NCBI RefSeq assembly: GCF_025291715.1
Contig: NZ_JAMBIZ010000013.1
Location: forward strand, 1 to 64,000
DNA from: Metasolibacillus sp.
GTDB lineage: Bacteria; Bacillota; Bacilli; Bacillales_A; Planococcaceae
Reading direction: 5' to 3'
DNA length: 64,000 nucleotides
The notes under the pieces were generated by a model, which was given only the letters and a program-made list of their open reading frames with translations, was not told the origin of the DNA and did not search any database. Shown here one piece after another: positions 25,523 to 34,678 of the stretch (position 1 is its first letter; each line of letters starts with the position of its first letter). Both the position numbers and the translations under genes were made by a program.

Positions 25523-26500
25523 TTAAGCGTTTGCCTTCAACGCTTTAAATTCCTCAATTAACATTGGGACAACTTCGAATAGGTCGCCAACGATACCGTA
25601 GTCTGCTACTTTGAAAATGTTAGCTTCTGGGTCTTTGTTGATCGCTACGATTACTTTTGAGTTTGACATACCCGCTAAATGCTGGATTGCGCCTGAAATA
25701 CCTGCTGCGATATAAAGATCAGGTGTTACAACTTTACCCGTTTGACCGATTTGTAAAGAGTAGTCACAGTATTCTGCGTCACATGCACCACGAGAAGCAC
25801 CAACTGCACCGCCTAATACGTTCGCAAGCTCTTTTAATGGCTCAAAGCCTTCTTCTGATTTCACGCCACGTCCGCCAGCAACAACCACTTTTGCCTCTGA
25901 TAAATCAACACCCTCTGCTGATTTGCGAACAACTTCTTTAATAATTGTACGCAAGTTTGTAATATCAACAGCTAATGACGATACATCGCCTGAGCGACCT
26001 GCATCTTTTGCAAGTGGTGCGATATTGTTTGGACGAATCGTTACAAATACGATGCCATCCTTCACCTTTACTTTTTCGAATGCTTTACCAGAATAAATTG
26101 GGCGGATAAATACTGCACCGTCACCAGCGCCTTCGATTTCTGTTACGTCAGATACAAGACCTGCTTGTAATTTTGATGCGATTTTTGGTGATAAGTCTTT
26201 CCCAAGAGCTGTGTGACCAAATACGATTGCTTCTGGGCTTTCTTCACCAACAACTGCCATAAATGCTTGGCTAAAGCCATCAGATGTATATGATTTTAAG
26301 TGTGGGTGTTCCACTGTGACAACGCGGTCTGCACCGTATGCAACTAATTCATTTGCGACACCCGCAACGCTATCTCCGATTAATACCCCAACAATTTCGC
26401 CACCATCAGCGATTTGTTTTGCTGCTGCAATTGCCTCGAACGATACGTTACGTAGGCTTCCTTCACGAACTTCCCCTAAAACTAACACTTTTTTTGACAT
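25523..26500 (-). CDS. etfA: Electron transfer flavoprotein, alpha subunit
   Basis: A 325-residue FAD-binding subunit that takes electrons from acyl-CoA dehydrogenase. The C-terminal FAD domain is recognised by GGRGVKSEEGFEPL, GASRGACDAEYCDYSLQIGQTGK and YIAAGISGAIQHLAGM. GGAGG precedes the ATG. Last gene of the operon, 37 bases after etfB. Confidence 0.97.
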   Translation of the reverse strand: MSKKVLVLGEVREGSLRNVSFEAIAAAKQIADGGEIVGVLIGDSVAGVANELVAYGADRVVTVEHPHLKSYTSDGFSQAFMAVVGEESPEAIVFGHTALGKDLSPKIASKLQAGLVSDVTEIEGAGDGAVFIRPIYSGKAFEKVKVKDGIVFVTIRPNNIAPLAKDAGRSGDVSSLAVDITNLRTIIKEVVRKSAEGVDLSEAKVVVAGGRGVKSEEGFEPLKELANVLGGAVGASRGACDAEYCDYSLQIGQTGKVVTPDLYIAAGISGAIQHLAGMSNSKVIVAINKDPEANIFKVADYGIVGDLFEVVPMLIEEFKALKANA

Positions 26501-26537
26501 GCTATTTCCCTCCGTTACCTTTGTTATGAATATGCAA

Positions 26538-27311
26538 TTAGACTACTTTTGCTTCTGTGTGTAGTAAGTTAACAAGCTCTTTTACTTGTGCCTGTAATTC
26601 GCCTTCTAACACGCGACCTGCTGCTTTTTGTGGTGGTAAGTAGATTTCTACTGTTTCCACTTTTACTTCTACATCATCTTCATCGATGTCTAAATCATCA
26701 AGCTCAAGCTCTTCTAATGGTTTTTTCTTCGCCTTCATAATCCCTGGTAAAGATGGGTAGCGTGGCTCGTTTAAGCCTTGTTGCGCTGTTACTAATAAAG
26801 GTAATGAAGTTTCTAACACTTCTGAGTCCCCTTCGATATCACGCACGATTTTCACGTTTGTGCCATCGATTTCTAGGCTTGTAATTGTTGTGACATAATT
26901 GATACCTAAAAGGTCAGCTAGACGAGGGCCTACTTGACCAGAGCCACCATCAATTGCAACATTACCTGCTAAAATTAAATCTACCTCTTTATCTTTTAAA
27001 TATTCTGCTAGAATATAAGCTGATGAATATTGATCTAATTCGTCTAAATCGTCTTCTGTATTAATTAGGACCGCTTCGTCGGCACCCATTGCCAATGCTG
27101 TACGCAATTGCTTTTCAGCATCTTCGCCACCGATTGTGATAACCGTTACTTTGCCACCTAGTGCATCACGCTTTTGAATCGCTTCTTCAATCGCATACTC
27201 ATCGTATGGGTTAATGATGAACTCTGCGCCATCCTCTTGAATTTTGCCACCTGCTACAACGATTTTTTCCTCTGTGTCAAACGTGCGTTTTACTAATACA
27301 TAAATGTTCAT
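26538..27311 (-). CDS. etfB: Electron transfer flavoprotein, beta subunit
   Basis: A 257-residue subunit with the signature segment VKIVRDIEGDSEVLETSLPLLVTAQQGLNEPRYPSLPGIMKAKKK; it binds AMP and completes the EtfAB dimer. GGGGG precedes the ATG. It is separated from fadB by 127 bases containing a hairpin followed by seven T, unlike the compact B. subtilis operon. Confidence 0.97.
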   Translation of the reverse strand: MNIYVLVKRTFDTEEKIVVAGGKIQEDGAEFIINPYDEYAIEEAIQKRDALGGKVTVITIGGEDAEKQLRTALAMGADEAVLINTEDDLDELDQYSSAYILAEYLKDKEVDLILAGNVAIDGGSGQVGPRLADLLGINYVTTITSLEIDGTNVKIVRDIEGDSEVLETSLPLLVTAQQGLNEPRYPSLPGIMKAKKKPLEELELDDLDIDEDDVEVKVETVEIYLPPQKAAGRVLEGELQAQVKELVNLLHTEAKVV

Positions 27312-27370
27312 TTTCCAGACCCCCGAAAGCTAATTTATTTTGATTCAGTAGTAAATTTCCTTCTTTAATA

Positions 27371-27437
27371 GGAATGTGACGAGGTTTTCCTCGCATACTC
27401 AAAAAAATCCGGACGCAATTACGCTGGGGCGTAATTG
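27371..27437 (-). repeat. Structured repeat between fadB and etfB, attenuator-like
   Basis: On the minus strand CAATTACGC-loop-GCGTAATTG (27437-27416) is followed by CGTCCGGATTTTTTTGAG and a small CGAGG/CCTCG hairpin. The first part matches the start of the element at 24511. It starts one base after the fadB stop codon and looks like an intrinsic terminator inside the operon. Confidence 0.6.
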
Positions 27438-27438
27438 A

Positions 27439-28212
27439 TTATTTACCTTTAAAAACTGGTTGACGTTTTTCAATAAATGCTTGTATTCCCTCTTTTGCGT
27501 CCTCTGATACGAAAACTGTCCCAAAGCTTTCCGCCTCGGCTGCTACCCCTTCATGGAAGGATGCAGGCTTTGCATATTGTAGCATCGCAATAGCCGCCTT
27601 TAGTGCAACTGGACTTTTCTTCGCAATTTTTTTCGCAATTTCAAGCGTTTTTGGCAATAATTCCTCATCCGTAAATGCTTGGTTTGCTAATCCCCATTGG
27701 ACAGCCTCTGCCCCTGTAATTGGCTCTGATGTAAACAGCATTTCAGCCGCTTTTGCAAAGCCTACATAACGCGGTAAGCGCTGTGTACCTGCAAAACCAG
27801 GAATTAAGCCTAGCTGTAGCTCTGGCAAGCCTAGCTTCGCACCTTCAGTTACATAGCGTAAGTGACAGCCCATTGCTAGCTCTAGCCCCCCGCCTAATGC
27901 TGCACCGTGAATCGCTGCAATAATAGGTTTCGAGAATGTTTCTAATCTCTCAAAAACATTTTGTCCATGCTGAGATAATTTTGCGAATTCTGCGCCTGAT
28001 GATACTTCTGTAAATTCTTTAATATCTGCACCGGCAGAGAAAAAGCGCCCTTCACCATGTAATACGATGACACGAACTTCCTCATTATGCTCCACTATAT
28101 CGAGTAATTCATTAACTTCTGCAATCATTCCTCGTGATAAAGCGTTGGCTGGTGGTCGCTGTATTGTTACAACAGCTACGCCTTCGTCTATTGCCCAACT
28201 GAGAAATTCCAT
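27439..28212 (-). CDS. fadB: Enoyl-CoA hydratase (FadB type)
   Basis: A 257-residue crotonase-fold enzyme hydrating enoyl-CoA in beta-oxidation. The oxyanion hole segments [13 protein letters not shown] and [17 protein letters not shown] and the catalytic Glu in [25 protein letters not shown] are seen. I start at the ATG at 28212; the GTG at 28224 overlaps the AAAGGGG. Order lcfA-fadR-fadB-etfB-etfA equals that of B. subtilis. Confidence 0.93.
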   Translation of the reverse strand: MEFLSWAIDEGVAVVTIQRPPANALSRGMIAEVNELLDIVEHNEEVRVIVLHGEGRFFSAGADIKEFTEVSSGAEFAKLSQHGQNVFERLETFSKPIIAAIHGAALGGGLELAMGCHLRYVTEGAKLGLPELQLGLIPGFAGTQRLPRYVGFAKAAEMLFTSEPITGAEAVQWGLANQAFTDEELLPKTLEIAKKIAKKSPVALKAAIAMLQYAKPASFHEGVAAEAESFGTVFVSEDAKEGIQAFIEKRQPVFKGK

Positions 28213-28228
28213 TCTTCCATACACCCCT

Positions 28229-28810
28229 TTAAGCTTTTAAGCCATTCAGTAGTAATTGCTGCACTTTTGGTGCTTGTTCAAGTAAATTATAACGATAGTC
28301 ATTCATTACCCAAGTTGTCGTAATTTCATCGATTGTGCCAAATACCATTTGACGCGCTACTCGCACATCCATTGCAGAATTAAATTCACCAGACACCATG
28401 CCTTCAATTAAAATTTCATCAAGCAATTTTAAATATTCCTTTAAAATCGCATTGATTTTTAAGCGAATTTCCTTATTGGACTGACGTAATTCTAATTGTG
28501 TCACCGTTGCAAGATGATGATCATCCGCTAATACTGAAAAGTGACCTTCAATCATTCGGCATAGTTTTTCTGAAGAGGTTTCACCACTTTTTAAAATTTC
28601 CTGTAAGTTTTCAACGAACACGACCATCTTTTCTTGAAAAACAGAAATTAAAATATCCTCTTTGTTTTTGAAATAAAGATAAATTGTGCCGTCAGCAACG
28701 CCAGCCTGTTTGGCAATTTTCGAAACTTGAGCCTGATGGTAGCCATTTTCAGCAATTGCAATAACAGCAGCATCAATAATTTGTTTATATTTTGGTTTAT
28801 TGCGCTTCAT
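28229..28810 (-). CDS. fadR: TetR-family fatty-acid degradation repressor FadR
   Basis: A 193-residue repressor close to B. subtilis FadR (YsiA): [49 protein letters not shown] is the DNA-binding part. It is released by long-chain acyl-CoA. The start at 28810 has GGTGGTG upstream; a GTG at 28822 is an alternative. A matching operator is at 28861-28884, so autoregulation is likely. Confidence 0.94.
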   Translation of the reverse strand: MKRNKPKYKQIIDAAVIAIAENGYHQAQVSKIAKQAGVADGTIYLYFKNKEDILISVFQEKMVVFVENLQEILKSGETSSEKLCRMIEGHFSVLADDHHLATVTQLELRQSNKEIRLKINAILKEYLKLLDEILIEGMVSGEFNSAMDVRVARQMVFGTIDEITTTWVMNDYRYNLLEQAPKVQQLLLNGLKA

Positions 28811-28860
28811 GTTTATCACCACCAGTAAAAAATCAATTACATTTTCTTTTCATAAGAAAA

Positions 28861-28884
28861 ACATGAATGACCATTCATTCATGT
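28861..28884. promoter_or_regulatory. FadR operator
   Basis: ACATGAATGA-CCAT-TCATTCATGT is a perfect ten-base inverted repeat that fits the Bacillus FadR box (TGAATGA-N4-TCATTCA). It lies between lcfA and fadR, 50 bases before the fadR start. Confidence 0.85.
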
Positions 28885-28937
28885 TTTTATATTATTATTT
28901 GTTCTACTAGATGTCAAGTAGTTCACCAAATATTTTC

Positions 28938-30626
28938 TTATGCTTCTTTCGCTGCAAGCTTTTGCTTTTCTTCATCAATTAATGAGCGACGTAAAATTTT
29001 CCCTACCGCTGTTTTTGGTAGCTCTGTACGGAACTCATAGTGACGTGGCACTTTGAATGAAGCTAAGTTTTTACGACAAAATTCATTTAGCTGCTCTTCT
29101 GTTACTGAATAGCCTTCTTTTAATACAATATACGCCTTCACTGTTTCACCACGATATGGGTCAGGAATCCCTGCAACAACACATTCCTGTATTGCTTCAT
29201 GCTCATACAATACTTCCTCTACTTCACGTGGATAAATATTGAAGCCCCCTGCGATAATCATATCTTTTTTTCGGTCTACTACATAAAAATAACCGTTTTC
29301 ATCCATATAGCCTAAATCTCCAGTTAAAAACCAACCATCATAAAATGACATTGCCGTTTCTTCTGGTCGATTCCAATAGCCTTTCATGACTTGTGGACCT
29401 TTTACAGCAATTTCACCAATTTCCCCTGATGGTAAAGGCTCATAGTCACCACTTCGTAAAATGATAGCATCTGTATTTGGCCAAGGTACACCAATCGAAC
29501 CGACTATGCGATCATGCCAGATAAAGTTAGCATGTGTTACAGGTGATGTTTCTGTTAGCCCGTAGCCTTCGACAAGCTTCCCACCAGTAATCTTTTCAAA
29601 CTTCTCTTGCACATCGACTGGCAATGGAGCTGAACCACTTAAACATGCCTTAATTGAGGAAAGGTCATAGTTGCCGATACCTGGATGATTTAATAAACCG
29701 ATATACATCGTTGGTGCGCCAGGGAATAATGTTGGCTTCTGCTTATCAATCGTTTTTAATGCTTGCTCTGCATCAAACTTCGGCAGTAACACCATTTTGC
29801 CTTTTAGCATAACTGCTAAAATTAAAACGGTTGTCATACCATACACATGGAAGAACGGCAGTATGCCTAAAACTGTTTCATTGCCTTCCTCGCTTTTATA
29901 CATCCATGCATCGCACATTTTCGTATTTGCAACTAAATTTTTATGCGTTAGCATAACCCCTTTTGGTGATCCTGTTGTCCCACCAGTGTATTGCAATAAT
30001 GCTAAATCTTGCTCAAAATCAAAGTCGAGAGGTATTGGATTTGGCGAGCTTGATTGCATAATATGCGTAAATAAATGATTTGTCCCACTATGCTCAACCT
30101 TAACGCTAAAGCCATATTGCTTCTTTTGAATGAATGGGTACACTAAATTTTTCGGGAATGGTAAATAATCTTTGATCCCTGTGACAATGACATTCTCCAA
30201 AGCGGTTTCCTTTATAATCTTCATCGCTCTTGGATATAAAATATCCATTACTAATAGCACTTTTGCGCCTGAGTCAGCCATTTGATATTGCAGCTCCCGC
30301 TCTGTATAAAGCGGATTTGTTTGGACAACAATGCCCCCTGCATACATCGTACCATAGTAAGCGATAACAGCTTGTGGACAGTTCGGTAGCATAACCGCCA
30401 CACGGTCACCCTTCTCTATCCCTAAGGAACGCAAATAGTTTGCAAACTTTAAAGAGGATTCGTACAGCTCTTTATACGTTAGCTCCTTCCCCATAAAATG
30501 CACGGCAACTTTATCGGGATATACATTGTAAGCCTCCGTTAAAAATTGCTGTACAGGCATTGCAGGTAAGTCGATTTCATGCGGAATCTCCTCGGGATAC
30601 TTCTTTAACCACACCTTCTCTGTCAT
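28938..30626 (-). CDS. lcfA: Long-chain fatty-acid-CoA ligase
   Basis: A 562-residue AMP-forming ligase that activates long-chain fatty acids for beta-oxidation. The P-loop-like YTGGTTGSPKGVMLTH, the GYGLTETSP motif and the C-terminal YFYVVDRKKDMIIAGGFNIYPREVE are present. I start at the ATG at 30626, preceded by GGGGAG; the longer frame to 30659 adds 11 residues without a ribosome site. First gene of the fad/etf operon. Confidence 0.96.
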   Translation of the reverse strand: MTEKVWLKKYPEEIPHEIDLPAMPVQQFLTEAYNVYPDKVAVHFMGKELTYKELYESSLKFANYLRSLGIEKGDRVAVMLPNCPQAVIAYYGTMYAGGIVVQTNPLYTERELQYQMADSGAKVLLVMDILYPRAMKIIKETALENVIVTGIKDYLPFPKNLVYPFIQKKQYGFSVKVEHSGTNHLFTHIMQSSSPNPIPLDFDFEQDLALLQYTGGTTGSPKGVMLTHKNLVANTKMCDAWMYKSEEGNETVLGILPFFHVYGMTTVLILAVMLKGKMVLLPKFDAEQALKTIDKQKPTLFPGAPTMYIGLLNHPGIGNYDLSSIKACLSGSAPLPVDVQEKFEKITGGKLVEGYGLTETSPVTHANFIWHDRIVGSIGVPWPNTDAIILRSGDYEPLPSGEIGEIAVKGPQVMKGYWNRPEETAMSFYDGWFLTGDLGYMDENGYFYVVDRKKDMIIAGGFNIYPREVEEVLYEHEAIQECVVAGIPDPYRGETVKAYIVLKEGYSVTEEQLNEFCRKNLASFKVPRHYEFRTELPKTAVGKILRRSLIDEEKQKLAAKEA

Positions 30627-30674
30627 AACATTCTCCCCTTCACCTAGTATATTTTTCATATGCTATTATTAATT

Positions 30675-30703
30675 ATTATAGTGAAAAATGAATGCGTTTA
30701 CAA
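30675..30703 (-). promoter_or_regulatory. Promoter of the lcfA operon
   Basis: Minus strand TTGTAA, 17 bases, TATAAT. The spacer holds GCATTCATTTTTCAC, which contains one FadR half-site (ATTCAT); a full palindrome is not present. Confidence 0.65.
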
Positions 30704-30839
30704 ATGATTTTTTGCTATTAATTAGAAAATTCGCTCGATTATGCAATTTATTACTTGTCACAGTTTATGGAGAACGTAGCTAGTTTTATTACTTAAAAAG
30801 GGAATTTATTTTTCATATTTACACCTATTACAGAAAATA

Positions 30840-31700
30840 TTATTGCTTATCAATACGGGATAAAAATGCCTTTATATGCTTTCCTAAAATAGTTGCGTTA
30901 TCAAGCCAAGGGTAATGTCCTGCATTGGGAATTAATGCAAATTCACCCTTTTGAAAGTTGGCGGCAAGCTCTTCCACATAACGATACGGGCGAGGATCTG
31001 CTGCTCCGTGAATAAAGAGGGCAGGAAAGCTGTTAAACGGGATTGCTTGCTTAAATTGCTCGCTACTAAAATACGTCTCACATTGTGCCCCCACCTTTTG
31101 ATTTACTTCGCTGTTGACAAACGGCTCATCCATACGTGGAAGCTTGCTAAAGTTATTGTGATTAAACAAATCTGCTTTTAAACTGAGTGCTCGTAGTCGA
31201 TTTTTTGTATGCTCCCGTTCCTCATCCTGCATTTTTTCAATAGCTGAACGTAAATGAAGATACTCTGCTCTGTCAGTTGAAGTCATTCTATTTAATCTAT
31301 TTTTACGATAATCAATATGCCATGCAGGGTCGATACCTGTTCCCGCTATATAAAGTAACGCTTTCAGCTTTGTCGGATATTTTGTCGCGTAGGCTAATGC
31401 TAAGGACGCCCCCCAAGAATGACCGCATACAATCCAATTTTGTCTATTCAAGTGCATTCGTAGCTGCTCTAAATCTTCTATGAATGTTTCAATCGTATAG
31501 GGTCCTGTTTTCTCTGAACGCCAGCTTCCTCGCTGCTCGTATCGAATCATTTGAAAGCAATTTTCATCCAACAGCGCTGTTACAGGCTCTAAATAATCAT
31601 ATGCACCTGGTCCTCCATGTAAAAATACAATGGGTATTCCTTGCCCTTGTACGTGATGCCATAGCGACACACCGTTGATTTTTGCTGTCGTTCCTTTCAT
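30840..31700 (-). CDS. Alpha/beta hydrolase, proline-iminopeptidase-like (S33)
   Basis: A 286-residue hydrolase: HGGPGAYDYLEP oxyanion region, RYEQRGSW, the nucleophile elbow GHSWGASL (catalytic Ser) and the C-terminal NAGHYPWLDN (catalytic His). The HGGPG plus QRG pattern is that of prolyl aminopeptidases and related tricorn-interacting factors. No signal peptide. AGGAGGAG precedes the ATG. Substrate not determinable. Confidence 0.87.
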   Translation of the reverse strand: MKGTTAKINGVSLWHHVQGQGIPIVFLHGGPGAYDYLEPVTALLDENCFQMIRYEQRGSWRSEKTGPYTIETFIEDLEQLRMHLNRQNWIVCGHSWGASLALAYATKYPTKLKALLYIAGTGIDPAWHIDYRKNRLNRMTSTDRAEYLHLRSAIEKMQDEEREHTKNRLRALSLKADLFNHNNFSKLPRMDEPFVNSEVNQKVGAQCETYFSSEQFKQAIPFNSFPALFIHGAADPRPYRYVEELAANFQKGEFALIPNAGHYPWLDNATILGKHIKAFLSRIDKQ

Positions 31701-31728
31701 TTGCTCCTCCTCATTTCACAAATAGATA

Positions 31729-31772
31729 AAGCTTTTAGGAATACAGCTAAATAACCATATTCCTAAAAGCTT
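31729..31772 (-). terminator. Hairpin ending the zapA-mutS2 operon
   Basis: AAGCTTTTAGGAATA and TATTCCTAAAAGCTT pair perfectly over 15 bases, immediately after the stop codon of the 26-residue gene. The T-run after it is weak. Confidence 0.65.
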
Positions 31773-31853
31773 CTATCTCGTCAACATATAATAAATGCCT
31801 ACTGCAATAAATGCAACACACACAATCAATAGCACTTTCGCTAGCTTTTCCAT
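31773..31853 (-). CDS. 26-residue single-helix membrane microprotein
   Basis: Minus-strand ATG at 31853 encodes MEKLAKVLLIVCVAFIAVG then IYYMLTR and stop: a positively charged start, one hydrophobic helix and a charged end. AGGAG lies 11 bases upstream. It sits between the DUF350 gene (13 bases away) and the operon-ending hairpin, so it is likely the last gene of the mutS2 operon. Function unknown. Confidence 0.65.
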   Translation of the reverse strand: MEKLAKVLLIVCVAFIAVGIYYMLTR

Positions 31854-31866
31854 CTATCTAACACTC

Positions 31867-32280
31867 CTACGAAATACTTGCGCCGATAACAAATGATAAA
31901 CCGACCGAAATAGTACAAGAAATGAAGCCTACTGACCGGTTATCCTTGGCGATTTCTTCATCCACTTTAATAAGCGGTGTTAAAAATTCAAATAAGAAAT
32001 AGGCAAAAATAAGCAATGAAAAACCATATAGTCCCCAGCCTAACATTTCAATTAATGATGTATGACGCTCAATCGAATAGCGGAAAACATTACAAACACC
32101 TAAAATTTTCCCACCTGTCGCTAATGCTACCGCTACATTGCCTTTTCTAATCTCTTCCCAGTTTTTATACTTCGTTACGACTTCAAATAATACCATCGAC
32201 ACTACTAAACAAAGGACAACAACGCTAAAATAACCTGCTGTCTCTACTAAAGGATGTTGCCAAAATGCAGATGCTAACAT
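31867..32280 (-). CDS. yshE: DUF350 membrane protein (YshE)
   Basis: A 137-residue protein with four membrane helices (about 15-35, 52-72, 85-108, 115-135), including VAVALATGGKILGVCNVFR, of the DUF350 family. It follows mutS2 directly, as yshE follows mutSB in B. subtilis. Function unknown. Confidence 0.87.
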   Translation of the reverse strand: MLASAFWQHPLVETAGYFSVVVLCLVVSMVLFEVVTKYKNWEEIRKGNVAVALATGGKILGVCNVFRYSIERHTSLIEMLGWGLYGFSLLIFAYFLFEFLTPLIKVDEEIAKDNRSVGFISCTISVGLSFVIGASIS

Positions 32281-32293
32281 AAGCTATCCCCCT

Positions 32294-34660
32294 CTATTTC
32301 AATTCTACAACCGTTACACCGAAGCCGCCCTCTCCAGCCTCGCCATAGCGGAATGATTTCACACGCTTATGCCCTTTTAAATAGCTTTGAATCCCTTGAC
32401 GCAATGCGCCTGTCCCTTTCCCGTGAATGATGGAAACACGTGGATAATTAGCAAGTAATGCATCATCTAAATATTTCTCTGTACGAAGAAGTGCATCCTC
32501 ATAACGCTCGCCACGCAAATCTAATTCAAGCTTTACAGCACCGCCTCGATTTTTGACATTGGCCATTGTACGCGTTTGCTGCTCTTTTTCAGGCTTTACG
32601 TACTCTAAATCAGATTCTGGTAGCTTCATTTTTAAAATGCCAATTTGAACAACCCACTCATTGTTCGATGCTTTTTCTAGTATTACACCTTTTTGACCGT
32701 AGCTAATGACTTTTACTTCATCGCCCACCGCTAAGTTTTGGGCTCGAGTGCGCTCGGCTGCCACTTTTTGCAATACTTTATTATCTTGTGGCGCTGTCTC
32801 TTCCAAGCGTTTTTTCGCATCGATTAATTCATGCTCTTTGACTGCGCTTGCTGCATTTTTTTTCATGGCACGTAGCTCTTCAATAATCGCTTCTGCCTCA
32901 CGCTTGGCCTCATCAACAATTTTACGTGCCTTGTCTTTCGCCTTTTTCTCTAAGCTTTCTTTTTTCTCATCATATGTGCGAATGCGCTCTGTTAGCTGCT
33001 CATGTAAATATGTTGCTTCCTCTAACAAGCCATGTGCTTCCTCTGCCTCTCGCTCTGAGCGAACGCGACTTTCCTCTAAAGAAGCAATCATTGATTCGAC
33101 TTCATGACGGTCTGTTCCTGTAAATGATTTTGCACGGTCAATAATGTTTGCTTTTAAGCCAAGTCTTGTTGAAATTTCAAAGGCATTTGAGCGTCCTGGT
33201 ACACCAATTAATAGGCGATATGTTGGACTCAATGTTTCTACATCAAATTCCACGCTTGCATTGACTACGCTTGGACGATTGTAGCCATATGCCTTTAATT
33301 CAGGGTAATGCGTTGTTGCCATCACACGTGCACCATAGTCAACAACTTCATCTAAAATGGCAATCGCAAGTGCTGCCCCTTCCTGCGGGTCTGTCCCTGC
33401 ACCAAGCTCATCGAATAGCACAAGCGATTTATCATCAAACTTGCTTAAAATATCGACAATATTGACCATATGAGAAGAGAATGTTGATAGCGATTGCTCA
33501 ATTGACTGCTCATCCCCAATATCAGCGAAAATTTGCTCAAAAACAGCTATCTCTGAGCCATCAAGTGCTGGCACAGGTAAACCAGATTGTGCCATTAATG
33601 TACACAGCCCAACCGTTTTCAACGTCACCGTTTTACCGCCTGTATTTGGTCCTGTAATCACGATCGCTGTTACATCGCGACCAAATTCAATCGTGTTCGC
33701 CACAGCCTCTTCAATTGGCAATAACGGATGTCTTGCACGCACTAAGCGAATATAACCATCTGCATTGATTTTTGGCATCGTGCATTTATTTGCTTGCCCA
33801 TATTTCCCTTTTGCTAAAATGACATCAATTTCACCGAGTAGCTGGACAAGGACGAATAAATCATGTCCCACTTCCTCTACTTTGGCAGATAGTGTAAGTA
33901 AAATGCGCTCGATTTCCGCTTGCTCTTTCACTTTTAGACGCTGCACTTCATTGTTTGCCTGTACAACCGCATCTGGCTCAATAAATAATGTTTGTCCAGA
34001 TGATGATTGGTCATGCACAATCCCGCCATAATGCCCACGGTATTCCTGCTTTACTGGAATAACGAAGCGGTCGTTACGAATTGTAATAATCGAATCGGAT
34101 AGCATTTTTGCTGCATTTGCGCCGCGCGTTAAGCTTTCTAGCTTTTGACGAACCTTTGCTTCCTCTGCACGCAATGATTGACGAATCGTACGCAATGTTG
34201 TACTTGCGGAATCTAAGACGCCTCCGTTTTCATCAATGCAATCATTAATTTCATGCTGTAAGGCAGTTAAAATCGGCATTTGCTCCTTGCGTTCTACGAA
34301 ATGCGGAATCTCGATTGTCTCATCTGCCTGTAAATCCTCTATAAAATTGCGCAAAATACGGCTTGCGCGAATCGTGCTGGCAATTTCCATTAGCTCCATC
34401 GGCGAAAGCATACCGCCGATTTGAGCGCGCTTTGCATGTGGACGTATATCGAAAATGCCCCCCATTGGTACATTGCCTTTGACACGTAAAATAGATAACC
34501 CCTCATCCATTTCCTCTAACAATGCTACAACTGTTTCATAATCGGTTTCAGGTACCAGCTCTTCAATCGCAGACTTCCCAATGGAAGACGTACAAAACTG
34601 GGCAACCTGCTGTCGTATTTTATCAAACTCTAGTGTTTTCAATGCTCGTTGTTCGATCAT
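32294..34660 (-). CDS. mutS2: MutS2 protein
   Basis: A 788-residue MutS-like ATPase without the mismatch-recognition domains; members suppress recombination and in Bacillus act on collided ribosomes. Walker A GPNTGGKT, Walker B LVLFDELGAGTDPQEG, a long charged coiled coil (about 520-620), and a C-terminal Smr nuclease domain with LDLRGERYEDAL and HGKGTGALR. The ATG at 34660 follows GGGGG by eight bases; the GTG at 34669 is less likely. Confidence 0.96.
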   Translation of the reverse strand: MIEQRALKTLEFDKIRQQVAQFCTSSIGKSAIEELVPETDYETVVALLEEMDEGLSILRVKGNVPMGGIFDIRPHAKRAQIGGMLSPMELMEIASTIRASRILRNFIEDLQADETIEIPHFVERKEQMPILTALQHEINDCIDENGGVLDSASTTLRTIRQSLRAEEAKVRQKLESLTRGANAAKMLSDSIITIRNDRFVIPVKQEYRGHYGGIVHDQSSSGQTLFIEPDAVVQANNEVQRLKVKEQAEIERILLTLSAKVEEVGHDLFVLVQLLGEIDVILAKGKYGQANKCTMPKINADGYIRLVRARHPLLPIEEAVANTIEFGRDVTAIVITGPNTGGKTVTLKTVGLCTLMAQSGLPVPALDGSEIAVFEQIFADIGDEQSIEQSLSTFSSHMVNIVDILSKFDDKSLVLFDELGAGTDPQEGAALAIAILDEVVDYGARVMATTHYPELKAYGYNRPSVVNASVEFDVETLSPTYRLLIGVPGRSNAFEISTRLGLKANIIDRAKSFTGTDRHEVESMIASLEESRVRSEREAEEAHGLLEEATYLHEQLTERIRTYDEKKESLEKKAKDKARKIVDEAKREAEAIIEELRAMKKNAASAVKEHELIDAKKRLEETAPQDNKVLQKVAAERTRAQNLAVGDEVKVISYGQKGVILEKASNNEWVVQIGILKMKLPESDLEYVKPEKEQQTRTMANVKNRGGAVKLELDLRGERYEDALLRTEKYLDDALLANYPRVSIIHGKGTGALRQGIQSYLKGHKRVKSFRYGEAGEGGFGVTVVELK

Positions 34661-34678
34661 GAAAAACACCCCCTATTT

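Noticed and set aside
32706-33107. 133-codon ORF antisense to mutS2
   Set aside because: Codon shadow of the charged coiled coil of MutS2; no ribosome site.
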